From Lutibacter oricola (lineage in GTDB: Bacteria > Bacteroidota > Bacteroidia > Flavobacteriales > Flavobacteriaceae): a stretch of DNA of 64,000 nt. The stretch spans positions 1 to 64,000 of the forward strand of contig NZ_FNNJ01000009.1 of the NCBI RefSeq assembly GCF_900106565.1, read 5' to 3'. Under the pieces are notes generated by a model. It was not told the DNA's origin. It was given only the letters and a program-made list of their open reading frames with translations, and made no database searches. The position numbers and the translations under genes were made by a program. How positions within the stretch are numbered: the stretch's first letter is position 1; each line of letters begins with the position of its first letter. Positions 34,780-44,404 of this stretch are shown piece after piece.

Positions 34780-35959
34780 TTCCTTTTACATACCATTTAT
34801 TAGTAACCAAATGATGTAATCCCATTGGGCCTCTGTGATGCAATTTATCTGTACTTATTGCTAATTCCCCACCTAAACCAAACTGACCTCCATCGGTAAA
34901 ACGAGAAGATGCATTTTGATACACTGCAGCACAATCTGTATTTTCCATAAATATTTCAGCTGTCTCGTCATTTTTAGTAATAATTACTGCGGAATGACCT
35001 CCACTATATTTATTAGATTTGGCGATTGCTTCTTCTGTAGAATCTACACTTCCTATAACAATTTTGTAATCTAAAAACTCTTGATACCAAATTGATTCAT
35101 TTTCATATGAAGAAATATTATTATAATTCGACAGTTCTTCATCGCCTAATATTTCAACATTAGCTTCTAGTAATTTATTAACCAAGGTTTTTATAAATTG
35201 ATCTTTATTCGCCAATTTCGAATTAATCAACACCTTATCTACCGCATTACATACAGAAATATTTGCTGTTTTCCCATTATTAATAATACTTAAAGCAACA
35301 TCAACATCTGCTTCGGAATCTACATACACAAAGTTATTACCTCGTCCGCTAACAATTACCGGACATTTAGCATTTTTCTTTACAAACTCAATTAAACGTT
35401 CTCCTCCACGAGGCACAATTAAATCTAATTGCTGTGTTGGGTTTTCTAAAAACGCTTGTGTTTTTGTACGATCATAATTTAAATACTCAACCCAATCAGT
35501 ACTAACATTATGCTGCTTTAAAGCTTTATGCCATAATTCAACAATTTTTAAGTTTGAATTTAATGACTCTTTGCCTCCTTTTAATAAAATTTTATTACCA
35601 GATTTAAAAGCAATTCCTGCAGCTTCAACCGTAACATCAGGTCTAGATTCATAAATAATTAAAACCGTTCCAAACGGAGCTGTTTTATTTACAATTTTAA
35701 TTCCATTATCGTGTGTAAAGTTGTACAATTCTTTGCCAATAGGTTCAGAATCTGCCACTAATTGATTTAAAGACAACATCATCCCTTCAATTTTAGCGTC
35801 GTCAACTTTTAAACGTTTTTCCATTGCTAAATCGCCTCCATTGTAACCTTCAACATCAATTTTATTTGCTGAAATTATTGAAGCTTGCTCTTTATTGATT
35901 AATTGAGCCATTGTGCTCAATACATCATTTTTTTGTTGTGTAGTTAATAGCGTATTCAT
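34763..35959 (-). CDS. proA: Glutamate-5-semialdehyde dehydrogenase ProA
   Basis: The 398-residue enzyme reduces glutamyl-5-phosphate to the semialdehyde. It shows APFGTVLIIYESRPDVTVEA, LIVPRGGERLIEFV, the catalytic Cys in NISVCNAVDKVLIN and GGQFGLGGELAIST. It overlaps argD by one base and proB by 17, so the pro genes are embedded in the arginine operon. Confidence 0.95.
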   Translation of the reverse strand: MNTLLTTQQKNDVLSTMAQLINKEQASIISANKIDVEGYNGGDLAMEKRLKVDDAKIEGMMLSLNQLVADSEPIGKELYNFTHDNGIKIVNKTAPFGTVLIIYESRPDVTVEAAGIAFKSGNKILLKGGKESLNSNLKIVELWHKALKQHNVSTDWVEYLNYDRTKTQAFLENPTQQLDLIVPRGGERLIEFVKKNAKCPVIVSGRGNNFVYVDSEADVDVALSIINNGKTANISVCNAVDKVLINSKLANKDQFIKTLVNKLLEANVEILGDEELSNYNNISSYENESIWYQEFLDYKIVIGSVDSTEEAIAKSNKYSGGHSAVIITKNDETAEIFMENTDCAAVYQNASSRFTDGGQFGLGGELAISTDKLHHRGPMGLHHLVTNKWYVKGNGQIR

Positions 35960-37083
35960 TATAAAACCTCTTTTAATGCATTAATAAAAACATCTACCTG
36001 CTCTTTATTCATTGTTAAAGGAGGCAAAATTCTTAATAGCTTTTTATTCATAGCTCCACCTGTAAAAATCTGTTTTTCAAAAATTAGTTTTTTACGTAAT
36101 TCACCAACTTCAAAATCGAATTCGACACCTAACATTAAACCATTTCCTTTAACTTTTTGAACTTGAGAAACGCTTTTAATTTGCTCTTTAAAATAAGTCG
36201 AAACCTCATTTACGTTTTTCATTAACTGCTCCTCCTCAATAATATCTAACACTGAAATTGCAGCGGCACACGCTAAATGATTTCCACCAAAAGTAGTACC
36301 TAACATTCCAAATTTAGCTTCGTGTTTATCTAAAATTAATACGCCTCCAATTGGAAAACCATTTCCCATACCTTTAGCAGTTGTAATAATATCTGGTTGA
36401 ATATTATGATACTGGAAAGCAAAAAACTTTCCACTTCTACCATAACCACTTTGAATTTCATCTAAAATAAGAAATACTTCATGTTGCTTACATAACTTCT
36501 CTACTTCTTGAAAAAAATCAGTTGTACCTTCATCTAAACCACCAACACCTTGAATTCCTTCAATAATTACAGCTGCAACATCTCCTTTACCAATTTCGCG
36601 TATAACCAATTCAATAGAATTTAACGGTAAAAATGTTACTTCTTGCTGAAGATTTATGGGTGCATTTATATTTTTATTATCGGTTGCTGCAACTGCTGCT
36701 GAAGTTCTTCCGTGGAAAGAATTATTAAAAGAAATAATTCTACTTTTCCCAGTTTTAAATGATGCCAATTTTAAGGCATTTTCATTTGCTTCAGCTCCTG
36801 AATTACATAAAAATAAATTATAGTTTTCACATCCAGATAATTCACCTAATTTTTTAGCCAATTGCTTTTGCAAAGGGTTTTGAATTGAATTAGAATAAAA
36901 CCCTAAATTATTTAATTGGTTTGAAATAGCACTTACATATTTCGGATGCGTATGCCCAACAGAAATAACTCCGTGACCACCATATAGATCTAAATATTTT
37001 GTTCCTTTTTCATCCCAAACATATTCTGCTTCAGCCTTAACTGGTGTAACATTATACAACGGATAAACATCAAATAATTCCAT
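35959..37083 (-). CDS. argD: N-acylornithine aminotransferase ArgD
   Basis: The 374-residue class-III PLP aminotransferase has LDLYGGHGVISVGHTHPKY, NSGAEANENALKLA, ILDEIQSGYGRSG and the PLP lysine in TTAKGMGNGFPIGG. It transaminates N-acylglutamate semialdehyde to N-acylornithine. Position between proC and proA, with the argC and argF' genes near, supports ArgD. Confidence 0.93.
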   Translation of the reverse strand: MELFDVYPLYNVTPVKAEAEYVWDEKGTKYLDLYGGHGVISVGHTHPKYVSAISNQLNNLGFYSNSIQNPLQKQLAKKLGELSGCENYNLFLCNSGAEANENALKLASFKTGKSRIISFNNSFHGRTSAAVAATDNKNINAPINLQQEVTFLPLNSIELVIREIGKGDVAAVIIEGIQGVGGLDEGTTDFFQEVEKLCKQHEVFLILDEIQSGYGRSGKFFAFQYHNIQPDIITTAKGMGNGFPIGGVLILDKHEAKFGMLGTTFGGNHLACAAAISVLDIIEEEQLMKNVNEVSTYFKEQIKSVSQVQKVKGNGLMLGVEFDFEVGELRKKLIFEKQIFTGGAMNKKLLRILPPLTMNKEQVDVFINALKEVL

Positions 37084-37086
37084 AAT

Positions 37087-37881
37087 TTAAATCTGATTAA
37101 TTTTTTCGAAAGAAGCTTTTACTCCTTTTATTAATGACGAACTTAACCCTTGGTGTTCCATTTCGTTTAAACCTTCAATAGTACAACCGTTTGGCGTTGT
37201 AACCTTGTCTATTTCTTCCTCTGGATGATTACCCGATTTTAACAATAAACTCGCAGCACCTAAAGCTGTTTGCATTGAGAGTTCTTGTGCCTCTTCCGCA
37301 TCAAAACCTAGTTGTACTGCTCCCTGTGTAGATGCACGTATTAAACGCATCCAAAAAGCAATTCCACTAGCGCAAATTACCGTAGCCGCTTGCATTAATC
37401 GCTCTTCAATACACATAGTTTTACCTAACGAATTAAAAATAGATTTTGCTATTTCAATATTTTCTTTTCCTTTTTCATTTGCACTTAAACAAGTCATTGA
37501 CTGCCCAACTGAAATAGCCGTATTTGGCATACTTCTAATTATTGAAATTTCATTTCCAATAATACTTTCAATTTCATTGATTTTTCTACCGGTTACAACA
37601 GAAATTACTGTATGCCTTTTTAGATTTAATTGTGGTTTAATTTCTTCTAAAACACCTTGCAATTGCTTTGGCTGAACCGCTAATATTATAACATCAGAAA
37701 AACGTACAGCCTTTTTATTATCCGTTGAAATTTTTACATTGGGCAACTTATCCCACTTCTTTAAAGAATCTACATTTCGTTTAGTTAAGTATAAGTTTTT
37801 TAAGTTAAAATTATCTTGCGATAAAATTCCCATTGCTATGGAATACCCTAAATTTCCTGTTCCTAAAATTGCTATTTTCAT
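37087..37881 (-). CDS. proC: Pyrroline-5-carboxylate reductase ProC
   Basis: The 264-residue NAD(P)-dependent enzyme completes proline synthesis. It has the dinucleotide motif ILGTGNLGYSIAMGIL, VVTGRKINEIE, IIRSMPNTAISVGQSMTCL and the C-terminal TTPNGCTIEGLNEME. It lies three bases before argD. Confidence 0.94.
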   Translation of the reverse strand: MKIAILGTGNLGYSIAMGILSQDNFNLKNLYLTKRNVDSLKKWDKLPNVKISTDNKKAVRFSDVIILAVQPKQLQGVLEEIKPQLNLKRHTVISVVTGRKINEIESIIGNEISIIRSMPNTAISVGQSMTCLSANEKGKENIEIAKSIFNSLGKTMCIEERLMQAATVICASGIAFWMRLIRASTQGAVQLGFDAEEAQELSMQTALGAASLLLKSGNHPEEEIDKVTTPNGCTIEGLNEMEHQGLSSSLIKGVKASFEKINQI

Positions 37882-37902
37882 AAGTTAGTTGTGTTGTTAC
37901 TT

Positions 37903-38880
37903 TTAAAATGAATTAGCTTTTAATTTTAATCCTTCAGTTTCATTTAACCCAAACATTAAGTTCATATTTTGAATTGCCTGACCTGATGCTCCTTTTAATA
38001 AATTATCTATTGCTGAAGTAATTAATAACTGATTTCCGTGCTTCTGAAGATGTAAAAAACAATTATTTGTATTTACTACTTGCTTTAAATGAATTGGTGA
38101 TTTTGAAACGTGCGTAAACTTTGCATCTTTATAAAAATCTTCAAATAATTCGAACGCTTTTTCAATACTATCTTCAAACTTTAAATAAATTGAAGCAAAT
38201 ATTCCTCTACTAAAATTACCTCTGTTTGGAATAAATAATAATTCTTCATTAAAACCATCTTGAAGTTCAGCTAAACTTTCACCTATTTCACCCAGATGTT
38301 GATGTGTAAATGCTTTATAAACCGAAAAGTTATTATCTCTCCAACTAAAATGCGTAGTTGCCATTGGCGAAACTCCAGCTCCTGTAGAACCGGTAGTTGC
38401 GTTTACATGCACTGTATCGTTTATTTTTGAAGCTTTTGCTAAAGGTAATAATGCCAATTGAATTGCTGTTGCAAAACAACCTGGATTTGCAATATTTGTA
38501 GCTGATTCTATCTCACTTTTTTGAGATTCTGGCATTCCGTATACAAATTTTCTTCCTTGAAAAACGTCATCAGCATTCAATCTAAAATCGTTACTTAAAT
38601 CGATAACTTTAGTTGAGTTTGAAAATGAATTATTTTCTAAAAACGCTGTTGAATTTCCGTGACCTAAACACAAAAACAACACGTCTACGTTTTCATTAAT
38701 TGTATCTGTAAATTTTAAATCTATTGAACCTAATAAATCTTGATGTACTTGATAAATGTAGTTTCCTGCATTTGACGTACTGTACACAAAATCTAATTCA
38801 GCTTGCGAATGATTAACTAACAATCTAATTAACTCACCTGCTGTATAACCAGCTCCACCTACTATTCCTACTTTAATCAT
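37903..38880 (-). CDS. argC: N-acyl-gamma-glutamyl-phosphate reductase ArgC
   Basis: The 325-residue reductase has VGIVGGAGYTAGELIRLL at the start and the catalytic Cys in NPGCFATAIQ, followed by TGSTGAGVSPM. It reduces N-acylglutamyl phosphate. It lies two bases after argG. Confidence 0.95.
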   Translation of the reverse strand: MIKVGIVGGAGYTAGELIRLLVNHSQAELDFVYSTSNAGNYIYQVHQDLLGSIDLKFTDTINENVDVLFLCLGHGNSTAFLENNSFSNSTKVIDLSNDFRLNADDVFQGRKFVYGMPESQKSEIESATNIANPGCFATAIQLALLPLAKASKINDTVHVNATTGSTGAGVSPMATTHFSWRDNNFSVYKAFTHQHLGEIGESLAELQDGFNEELLFIPNRGNFSRGIFASIYLKFEDSIEKAFELFEDFYKDAKFTHVSKSPIHLKQVVNTNNCFLHLQKHGNQLLITSAIDNLLKGASGQAIQNMNLMFGLNETEGLKLKANSF

Positions 38881-38882
38881 AA

Positions 38883-40064
38883 TTACGAGTTTACGCTGTG
38901 ATATATTTTATTTGCTGTTCCTAGAATTTTAATAAATCCTTTTGCGTCATCTGCACTCCAAGCTTTGTTCGTTTCGCCGTACTCACCAAATTTAGATTTC
39001 ATTAAATCGTGTTTAGATTCAATACCATTTAAACTAAAATGATAAGGTTTTAAAGTTACAAAAACTTCACCTGTTACTGCTTTTTGAGAATTAGTTAAAA
39101 AAGCTTCTAAATCTCTCATTGCAGGCTCAAAATATTGACCATCATGCAATAAAGTTCCGTAAGTACTTCCTATTCCTTCTTTTAAATTTTGTTGATATTT
39201 AGAAAGCGTATGCTTTTCTAATAAATGGTGCGCCTTAATAATTACGGTTGCCGCAGCAGCTTCAAAACCAACCCTACCTTTAATACCTACAATGGTATCT
39301 CCTACGTGAATATCTCTACCAATTGCATATTTCGAAGCTATTTCTTCAATTTTTAAAATGGTATTTACTGGTGTATCAAATTGGTCATTTAAACCAACAA
39401 TCTGTCCTTTTTCAAAATGCAATTTAATATCTGTTGGCTCTGTTTTTTCTAACTGACTTGGATAAGCCTCTTCTGGCAATGCTTGGTGAGATGTTAAAGT
39501 TTCAACACCACCAACACTAGTTCCCCAAATTCCTTTATTTATTGAGTATTTTGCTTTAGACCAAGGATAATCTACACCATGTTCTTTTAAATAATCAATT
39601 TCTACTTGTCTAGAAAGTTTTAAATCTCTAACAGGTGTTATAATTTCAATATTTGGAGCAAGGGTTTGAAAAATCATATCAAATCTTACTTGATCGTTTC
39701 CTGCACCAGTACTTCCGTGAGCTATGTATTTTGCATCTATTTTTTTAGCATATTCAACAACTTCAATTGCTTGAAAAACTCTTTCTGCACTTACTGATAA
39801 TGGATATGTATTATTTTTTAACACATTACCGTACACCATAAACTTAATAGCTTTATCGTAATAAATATCTAAAATATTTTGATTGGTATGCGATTTCACT
39901 CCCATATCATAAGCTTTCGCTTCAACCACTTTCAATTCTTCTTCAGAAAAACCTCCAGTGTTAACCAATACACTGTGAACTTCTAAATTTAATTCGTTTT
40001 GTAAATACTTAACACAATATGATGTGTCTAAACCTCCGCTATATGCAACTACAACTTTATCCAT
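38883..40064 (-). CDS. argG: Argininosuccinate synthase ArgG
   Basis: The 393-residue ATP-dependent enzyme joins citrulline and aspartate. It has the PP-loop motif VAYSGGLDTSYC, AHGSTGAGNDQVRF and GRDIHVGDTIVGIKGRVGFE. It follows the GNAT gene by four bases. Confidence 0.96.
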   Translation of the reverse strand: MDKVVVAYSGGLDTSYCVKYLQNELNLEVHSVLVNTGGFSEEELKVVEAKAYDMGVKSHTNQNILDIYYDKAIKFMVYGNVLKNNTYPLSVSAERVFQAIEVVEYAKKIDAKYIAHGSTGAGNDQVRFDMIFQTLAPNIEIITPVRDLKLSRQVEIDYLKEHGVDYPWSKAKYSINKGIWGTSVGGVETLTSHQALPEEAYPSQLEKTEPTDIKLHFEKGQIVGLNDQFDTPVNTILKIEEIASKYAIGRDIHVGDTIVGIKGRVGFEAAAATVIIKAHHLLEKHTLSKYQQNLKEGIGSTYGTLLHDGQYFEPAMRDLEAFLTNSQKAVTGEVFVTLKPYHFSLNGIESKHDLMKSKFGEYGETNKAWSADDAKGFIKILGTANKIYHSVNS

Positions 40065-40068
40065 GATT

Positions 40069-40686
40069 TTATTTTTTATTCTTTTTAAGAAATAATGCTT
40101 GTTTTATTTTTTTTAATCTGCTTAATACTTTTGAATTGTATTTATGATCTTTTACATCTTTATCATGTTTAGGATCATATAACATTCCTGTACATAGGCA
40201 CATTTTTTTGTCAGTTCTCATTAAAACATCGTAATTTTTACATGTTTTACATCCGTTCCAAAAAGCTTCGTCGTTTGTTAATTCTGAAAAAGTTACGGGT
40301 TGATATCCTAACTCGTAATTTATTTTTAACACCGCCAAACCAGTAGTAATACCAAATATTTTAGCATCTGGATATTTCTCTTTAGAATACTCGAATATTC
40401 TTTTTTTAATTTTTTTAGCCAGTCCCTGATTTCTAAAATCTGGATGTACTATTAAACCAGAGTTAACTACAAAAGATTTATTATCCCAGGTTTCTATATA
40501 ACAGAACCCTGCAAATTTGTCTTTATCTAATGCTATAACAGCATCACCTTTAGTAATTTTATCTGCAACATAATCAGGAGTTCTTTCAGCAATACCAGTA
40601 CCTCTAACCTTAGCAGATTCTTTAATAGTATCACAAATTATTTCTGAATATTTTATATGCGATTTATCAGCTATAACAATTTTCAT
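40069..40686 (-). CDS. GNAT acyltransferase, candidate N-acylglutamate synthase
   Basis: The 205-residue protein has a GNAT fold with the acyl-CoA motif VHPDFRNQGLAKKIKKRIF (motif A) and a later GYQPVTFSEL. A Cys-rich C-terminal region follows (GCKTCKNYD and MCLCTGM) and may bind metal. It is the first gene of the arginine operon, directly behind the Arg-rich leader, and no other enzyme for the first step (ArgA or ArgJ) is present. N-acetyl- or N-succinylglutamate synthesis is therefore a reasonable inference. A different acceptor cannot be excluded. Confidence 0.7.
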   Translation of the reverse strand: MKIVIADKSHIKYSEIICDTIKESAKVRGTGIAERTPDYVADKITKGDAVIALDKDKFAGFCYIETWDNKSFVVNSGLIVHPDFRNQGLAKKIKKRIFEYSKEKYPDAKIFGITTGLAVLKINYELGYQPVTFSELTNDEAFWNGCKTCKNYDVLMRTDKKMCLCTGMLYDPKHDKDVKDHKYNSKVLSRLKKIKQALFLKKNKK

Positions 40687-40737
40687 TGTTTACTTTTTGA
40701 ATTATAAAATTGTATTATTTATGTGTTTTTGAGAAGC

Positions 40738-40758
40738 GAAAACGAACTCATCGTTTTC
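40738..40758 (-). promoter_or_regulatory. Hairpin after the Arg leader peptide
   Basis: GAAAACGA and TCGTTTTC form a perfect 8-bp stem around a five-base loop, ten bases after the leader stop. It lacks a proper U-run, so it may be an atypical terminator or one half of a switch with the GCCC-GGGC hairpin at 40772-40784, which lies over the last Arg codons. Confidence 0.5.
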
Positions 40759-40767
40759 AATAGAAAA

Positions 40768-40833
40768 TTACGCCCGAAAGGGGCGACGTGTGAAGCGGCG
40801 TACAATAGTAGTATGTAACTTGTTAATTTTCAT
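40768..40833 (-). CDS. Arginine-rich leader peptide of the arg-pro operon
   Basis: A complete 21-codon ORF (ATG at 40833, TAA at 40768-40770) ends VRRFTRRPFRA. It carries five Arg codons (positions 12, 13, 16, 17 and 20), including two adjacent pairs. It lies 82 bp ahead of the first arginine gene and is followed by hairpins. This is the layout of ribosome-mediated attenuation: stalling at Arg codons when arginyl-tRNA is scarce would change downstream folding. The GCCC/GGGC hairpin overlaps the last Arg codons. Confidence 0.7.
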   Translation of the reverse strand: MKINKLHTTIVRRFTRRPFRA

Positions 40834-41114
40834 TAGTACAATATTACGCCTTTTTTCTAATATATTACCCTCTTTGTTTAATATTTAACAACATTTACTT
40901 AAAGACCCTATATAATTAACAATTATCTTTAATTATTAATTAAGAATTACGAATTCCCAATCGAAACTACCTTCAATAAAAACCAAACAACTAGATAACA
41001 CGATTAATAAACCCTACACTCACTTGTTTATCCGCCTCTTAAAAAATTAAAGAACGTTAAAATTATTACTTTAAACCTAACAGGTTTTAGAAACCCGCTA
41101 GGTTAGTATGCTTT
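40834..41114. other. Upstream region of the arg-pro operon and end of the ilv operon
   Basis: The region is AT-rich. TTG and TAATATAT spaced 21 bp apart on the minus strand (about 40893-40869) could be the operon promoter. At 41080-41106 an imperfect inverted repeat (AACCTAACAGGTTT ... AACCCGCTAGGTT) lies just after the ilvA stop and may end the ilv transcript. No gene is seen. Confidence 0.4.
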
Positions 41115-42377
41115 TTAAATTAAGAATTGAAAAAGTTCAGGGTTATCATTTAGATAATCACCTAAAAATCCTTTTTCCTTCATTCTAGAAACCAAAGGTT
41201 CAAAATCATCTTTAGATTCTAATTGAATTCCCACTACTGCAGGACCTTTATCTCTATTATTTTTCTTGGTGTATTCAAAGTATGTAATATCATCATTAAC
41301 TCCCAGAACATCTACCACAAATTCTTTTAACGCACCTGCTCTTTGCGGAAATCGGATAATAAAATAATGCTTTAAACCTTTAAAAAGTAAGGCCCTTTCT
41401 TTCATTTCTTCCATTCTGGTAATATCATTATTACCTCCACTTACAATACAAACAACCGTTTTACCTTTAATTTGCTCTTTATACTGTTCTAAAACTGCAA
41501 TAGACAATGCTCCTGCTGGTTCAACAACCAAAGCATTTTCGTTATAAACTTTTAAAATTGTTGTGCAAATTTGTCCTTCACAAACAGTATCCGTATCATT
41601 TAATAATTCTTTACAAAACTCATAGGTAATTTCGCCCATTCGTTTAACTGCTGCACCATCAACAAATTTTTCAATTTCGGTTAATGTAGTGTTTTTTCCA
41701 TTTTTTAATGAAGTAGTTAATGATGGCGCACCTTTTGGTTCAACACCAATTAACTTAGTTTCTGGACTTAATGATTTAAACACATTTCCAACACCCGAAG
41801 CTAAACCTCCACCACCAACTGGCATAAACAAATAATCAACTTGCGTATCAATATCATTCAATATTTCAAGCCCTATTGTTCCTTGTCCTGCAATTACATC
41901 TATATCATCAAACGGATGCACAAAAGTACTTTGATTAGCGTCGCAAAATTCCTTTGCTGCTATTTGGCTATCATCATAACTATCTCCAATAAGCTGAACT
42001 TCCACATACTCGCCACCAAACATTTTTACCTGATCAATTTTTTGATGAGGCGTAGTAACCGGCATAAAAATAGTTCCATTTACCTGTAATTTCTTACATG
42101 CAAAAGCAACTCCTTGCCCGTGGTTTCCTGCACTAGCACACACTATTCCATTTTCTAATTCTTTAGCTGTTAAGCCTTGAATTTTATTATAAGCTCCTCT
42201 AATTTTATACGAACGTACAACTTGAACATCTTCTCTTTTAAAATAAATGCTGGCTCCATACTGTTCAGAAAAATTTTTCATAAACATTAAAGGAGTTGCT
42301 TGCACAACTCCTTTAATGCTCTGTTGAGCTTTATAAATTTTTTCTAATGAAATACTTTTTTTAGTAGATTCACTCAA
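41115..42377 (-). CDS. ilvA: Threonine dehydratase IlvA
   Basis: The 420-residue PLP enzyme makes 2-oxobutanoate for isoleucine. The PLP lysine lies in VVRSYKIRGAYNKI and the Gly-rich loop in PVGGGGLASG. The C-terminal region (KHYFIIRFPQRAGALKEFVV) is a single ACT-like regulatory domain, as in shorter IlvA forms with feedback control. It ends the ilv operon, 12 bp after ilvC. Confidence 0.93.
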   Translation of the reverse strand: MSESTKKSISLEKIYKAQQSIKGVVQATPLMFMKNFSEQYGASIYFKREDVQVVRSYKIRGAYNKIQGLTAKELENGIVCASAGNHGQGVAFACKKLQVNGTIFMPVTTPHQKIDQVKMFGGEYVEVQLIGDSYDDSQIAAKEFCDANQSTFVHPFDDIDVIAGQGTIGLEILNDIDTQVDYLFMPVGGGGLASGVGNVFKSLSPETKLIGVEPKGAPSLTTSLKNGKNTTLTEIEKFVDGAAVKRMGEITYEFCKELLNDTDTVCEGQICTTILKVYNENALVVEPAGALSIAVLEQYKEQIKGKTVVCIVSGGNNDITRMEEMKERALLFKGLKHYFIIRFPQRAGALKEFVVDVLGVNDDITYFEYTKKNNRDKGPAVVGIQLESKDDFEPLVSRMKEKGFLGDYLNDNPELFQFLI

Positions 42378-42389
42378 AATTTTAACTGT

Positions 42390-43862
42390 TTAAACAATTT
42401 TTTTCATTGCTGTCATAGATTCTCTTAAAAACTCACCAATTTCTTCAACTGGATGATTTCTAATTGCATCATTTATTTCAATTAATTCTTTATTGTCAAC
42501 ACCATTATCACCGCTATTAAAAGGACGACCAACTAAGTTACTCGGCGCGTTTTTAACGTATTCTTCAATTAATGGTTTACAAGCGTGATCGAATAAATAA
42601 CATCCATACTCTGCAGTATCAGAAATTACACTATTCATTTCGTATAATTTTTTACGTGCAATTGTATTTGCAATAAGTGGCGTTTCGTGTAAAGACTCGT
42701 AGTAAGCAGACTCTTCAATAATACCAGCATCTGTCATAGCTTCAAAAGCTAATTCTACACCAGCTTTTACCATTGCAACCATTAACACACCGTTATCAAA
42801 ATATTCTTGTTCAGAAATTTCAACATCTCCTGCAGGAGTTTTTTCAAAGTTAGTTTCTCCAGTTGCAGCTCTCCAAGTTAATAAGTTAACATCATCATTT
42901 ACCCAATCTTCCATCATAGTTTTAGAAAAATGACCTGAAATAATATCATCCATATGCTTTTGGAATAACGGACGCATAATATCTTTTAATTCTTCGGAAG
43001 CTTTAAAAGCAGCAACTTTAGCTGGATTTGATAAACGATCCATCATATTTGTAATACCACCATGTTTTAGAGCTTCTGTAATAGTTTCCCAACCATATTG
43101 AATTAATTTTGAAGCATAACCAGCATCTACACCTTCAGCAACCATTTTATCGAAACATAAAATAGAACCTGTTTGTAACAATCCACAAAGAATTGTTTGC
43201 TCACCCATTAAATCTGATTTTACCTCTGCAACAAATGACGAACGTAAAACACCAGCTGTATGACCACCTGTAGCAACAGCATAAGCTTTTGCTTGATCCC
43301 ATCCTTTTCCTTCAGGATCATTTTCTGGATGCACAGCAATTAATGTTGGTACACCAAAACCTCTTTTATATTCTTCTCTAACTTCAGAACCTGGCGACTT
43401 AGGAGCTACCATAATTACTGTAAGATCTTTTCTTACCTGCATTCCTTCTTCAACAATATTAAAACCGTGAGAATAAGAAAGTGTTGCACCTTTTTTCATT
43501 AAAGGCATAACAGCATTTACAACATTTGTGTGTTGTTTATCTGGTGTTAAATTAATTAATAAATCTGCCGTAGGAATCATTTCTTCATAAGTTCCAACAT
43601 TAAATTTGTTTTCTGAAGCATTTAAAAATGATTGTCTTTTTTCAGCAATTGCTGCTGGTCTTAATGTATAAGAAACATCTAAACCAGAATCTCTCATATT
43701 TAAACCTTGGTTTAACCCTTGAGCTCCACAACCAATAATTACAATTTTTTTCCCTTTTAGTGCTTCTACACCTTCACTAAATTCTGATCTATCCATGAAT
43801 TCACATTGTCCCAATTGTTCTAATTGTAAACGTAACGGAAGTGTGTTAAAATAATTTGCCAT
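42390..43862 (-). CDS. ilvC: Ketol-acid reductoisomerase IlvC, class II
   Basis: The 490-residue enzyme has the NADPH site [19 protein letters not shown] and [19 protein letters not shown]. Its length and duplicated C-terminal knotted domain make it the long class II form like E. coli IlvC. The start [19 protein letters not shown] also matches that class. It lies 18 bp after ilvN. Confidence 0.96.
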   Translation of the reverse strand: MANYFNTLPLRLQLEQLGQCEFMDRSEFSEGVEALKGKKIVIIGCGAQGLNQGLNMRDSGLDVSYTLRPAAIAEKRQSFLNASENKFNVGTYEEMIPTADLLINLTPDKQHTNVVNAVMPLMKKGATLSYSHGFNIVEEGMQVRKDLTVIMVAPKSPGSEVREEYKRGFGVPTLIAVHPENDPEGKGWDQAKAYAVATGGHTAGVLRSSFVAEVKSDLMGEQTILCGLLQTGSILCFDKMVAEGVDAGYASKLIQYGWETITEALKHGGITNMMDRLSNPAKVAAFKASEELKDIMRPLFQKHMDDIISGHFSKTMMEDWVNDDVNLLTWRAATGETNFEKTPAGDVEISEQEYFDNGVLMVAMVKAGVELAFEAMTDAGIIEESAYYESLHETPLIANTIARKKLYEMNSVISDTAEYGCYLFDHACKPLIEEYVKNAPSNLVGRPFNSGDNGVDNKELIEINDAIRNHPVEEIGEFLRESMTAMKKIV

Positions 43863-43880
43863 TTCTTTGTTTTTATTCTT

Positions 43881-44402
43881 TTAATTAATTTCTTCTAATA
43901 TTTCTGATATTGCCATTTTTGGACGCGTAATTGCTATACGACCTGAGCGTACAAATTGTAGTAAACCATAAGGTTTTAACCTTTCGTACATTTTATCAAT
44001 ATTTTCTTTTGAACCAGATGCTTCAATAACAAAATAACGTTCTGTTATTGTAAGTATATGCGCTCGTCTAAATTTAAATTTTTTCTGCAATTTCTCATCA
44101 TACAAATGTTCAGTAGAAATTTTAAATAACGCTGTTTCGTTATAAATAGTTTCATCCTCAGTATGGTAATAAGCACCTATTACTTCAATTTGCTTTTCTA
44201 ACTGCCCAATAATTTTTGCAATTCTAACTTCTGAAAGGTTAACTACAAACGTAAATCTATGTACATTTTCTATTTCAGATTTCGAAACCGTCATACTTTC
44301 AATATTCACATGACGTTTTAAAAATATTGCTGAAAGGCGATTTAAAATTCCTATATTATTTTCGGTATAAACCGACACTGTATATAATTGTTCTTCTTCC
44401 AT
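43881..44402 (-). CDS. ilvN: Acetolactate synthase regulatory subunit IlvN
   Basis: The 173-residue protein begins with an ACT domain (YTVSVYTENNIGILNRLSAIF and NIESMTVSKSEIEN). A second ACT-like half follows (RFVIEASGSKENIDKMYERL with SGRIAITRP). It binds valine and controls IlvB. Two bases separate it from ilvB. Confidence 0.94.
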   Translation of the reverse strand: MEEEQLYTVSVYTENNIGILNRLSAIFLKRHVNIESMTVSKSEIENVHRFTFVVNLSEVRIAKIIGQLEKQIEVIGAYYHTEDETIYNETALFKISTEHLYDEKLQKKFKFRRAHILTITERYFVIEASGSKENIDKMYERLKPYGLLQFVRSGRIAITRPKMAISEILEEIN

Positions 44403-44404
44403 AA

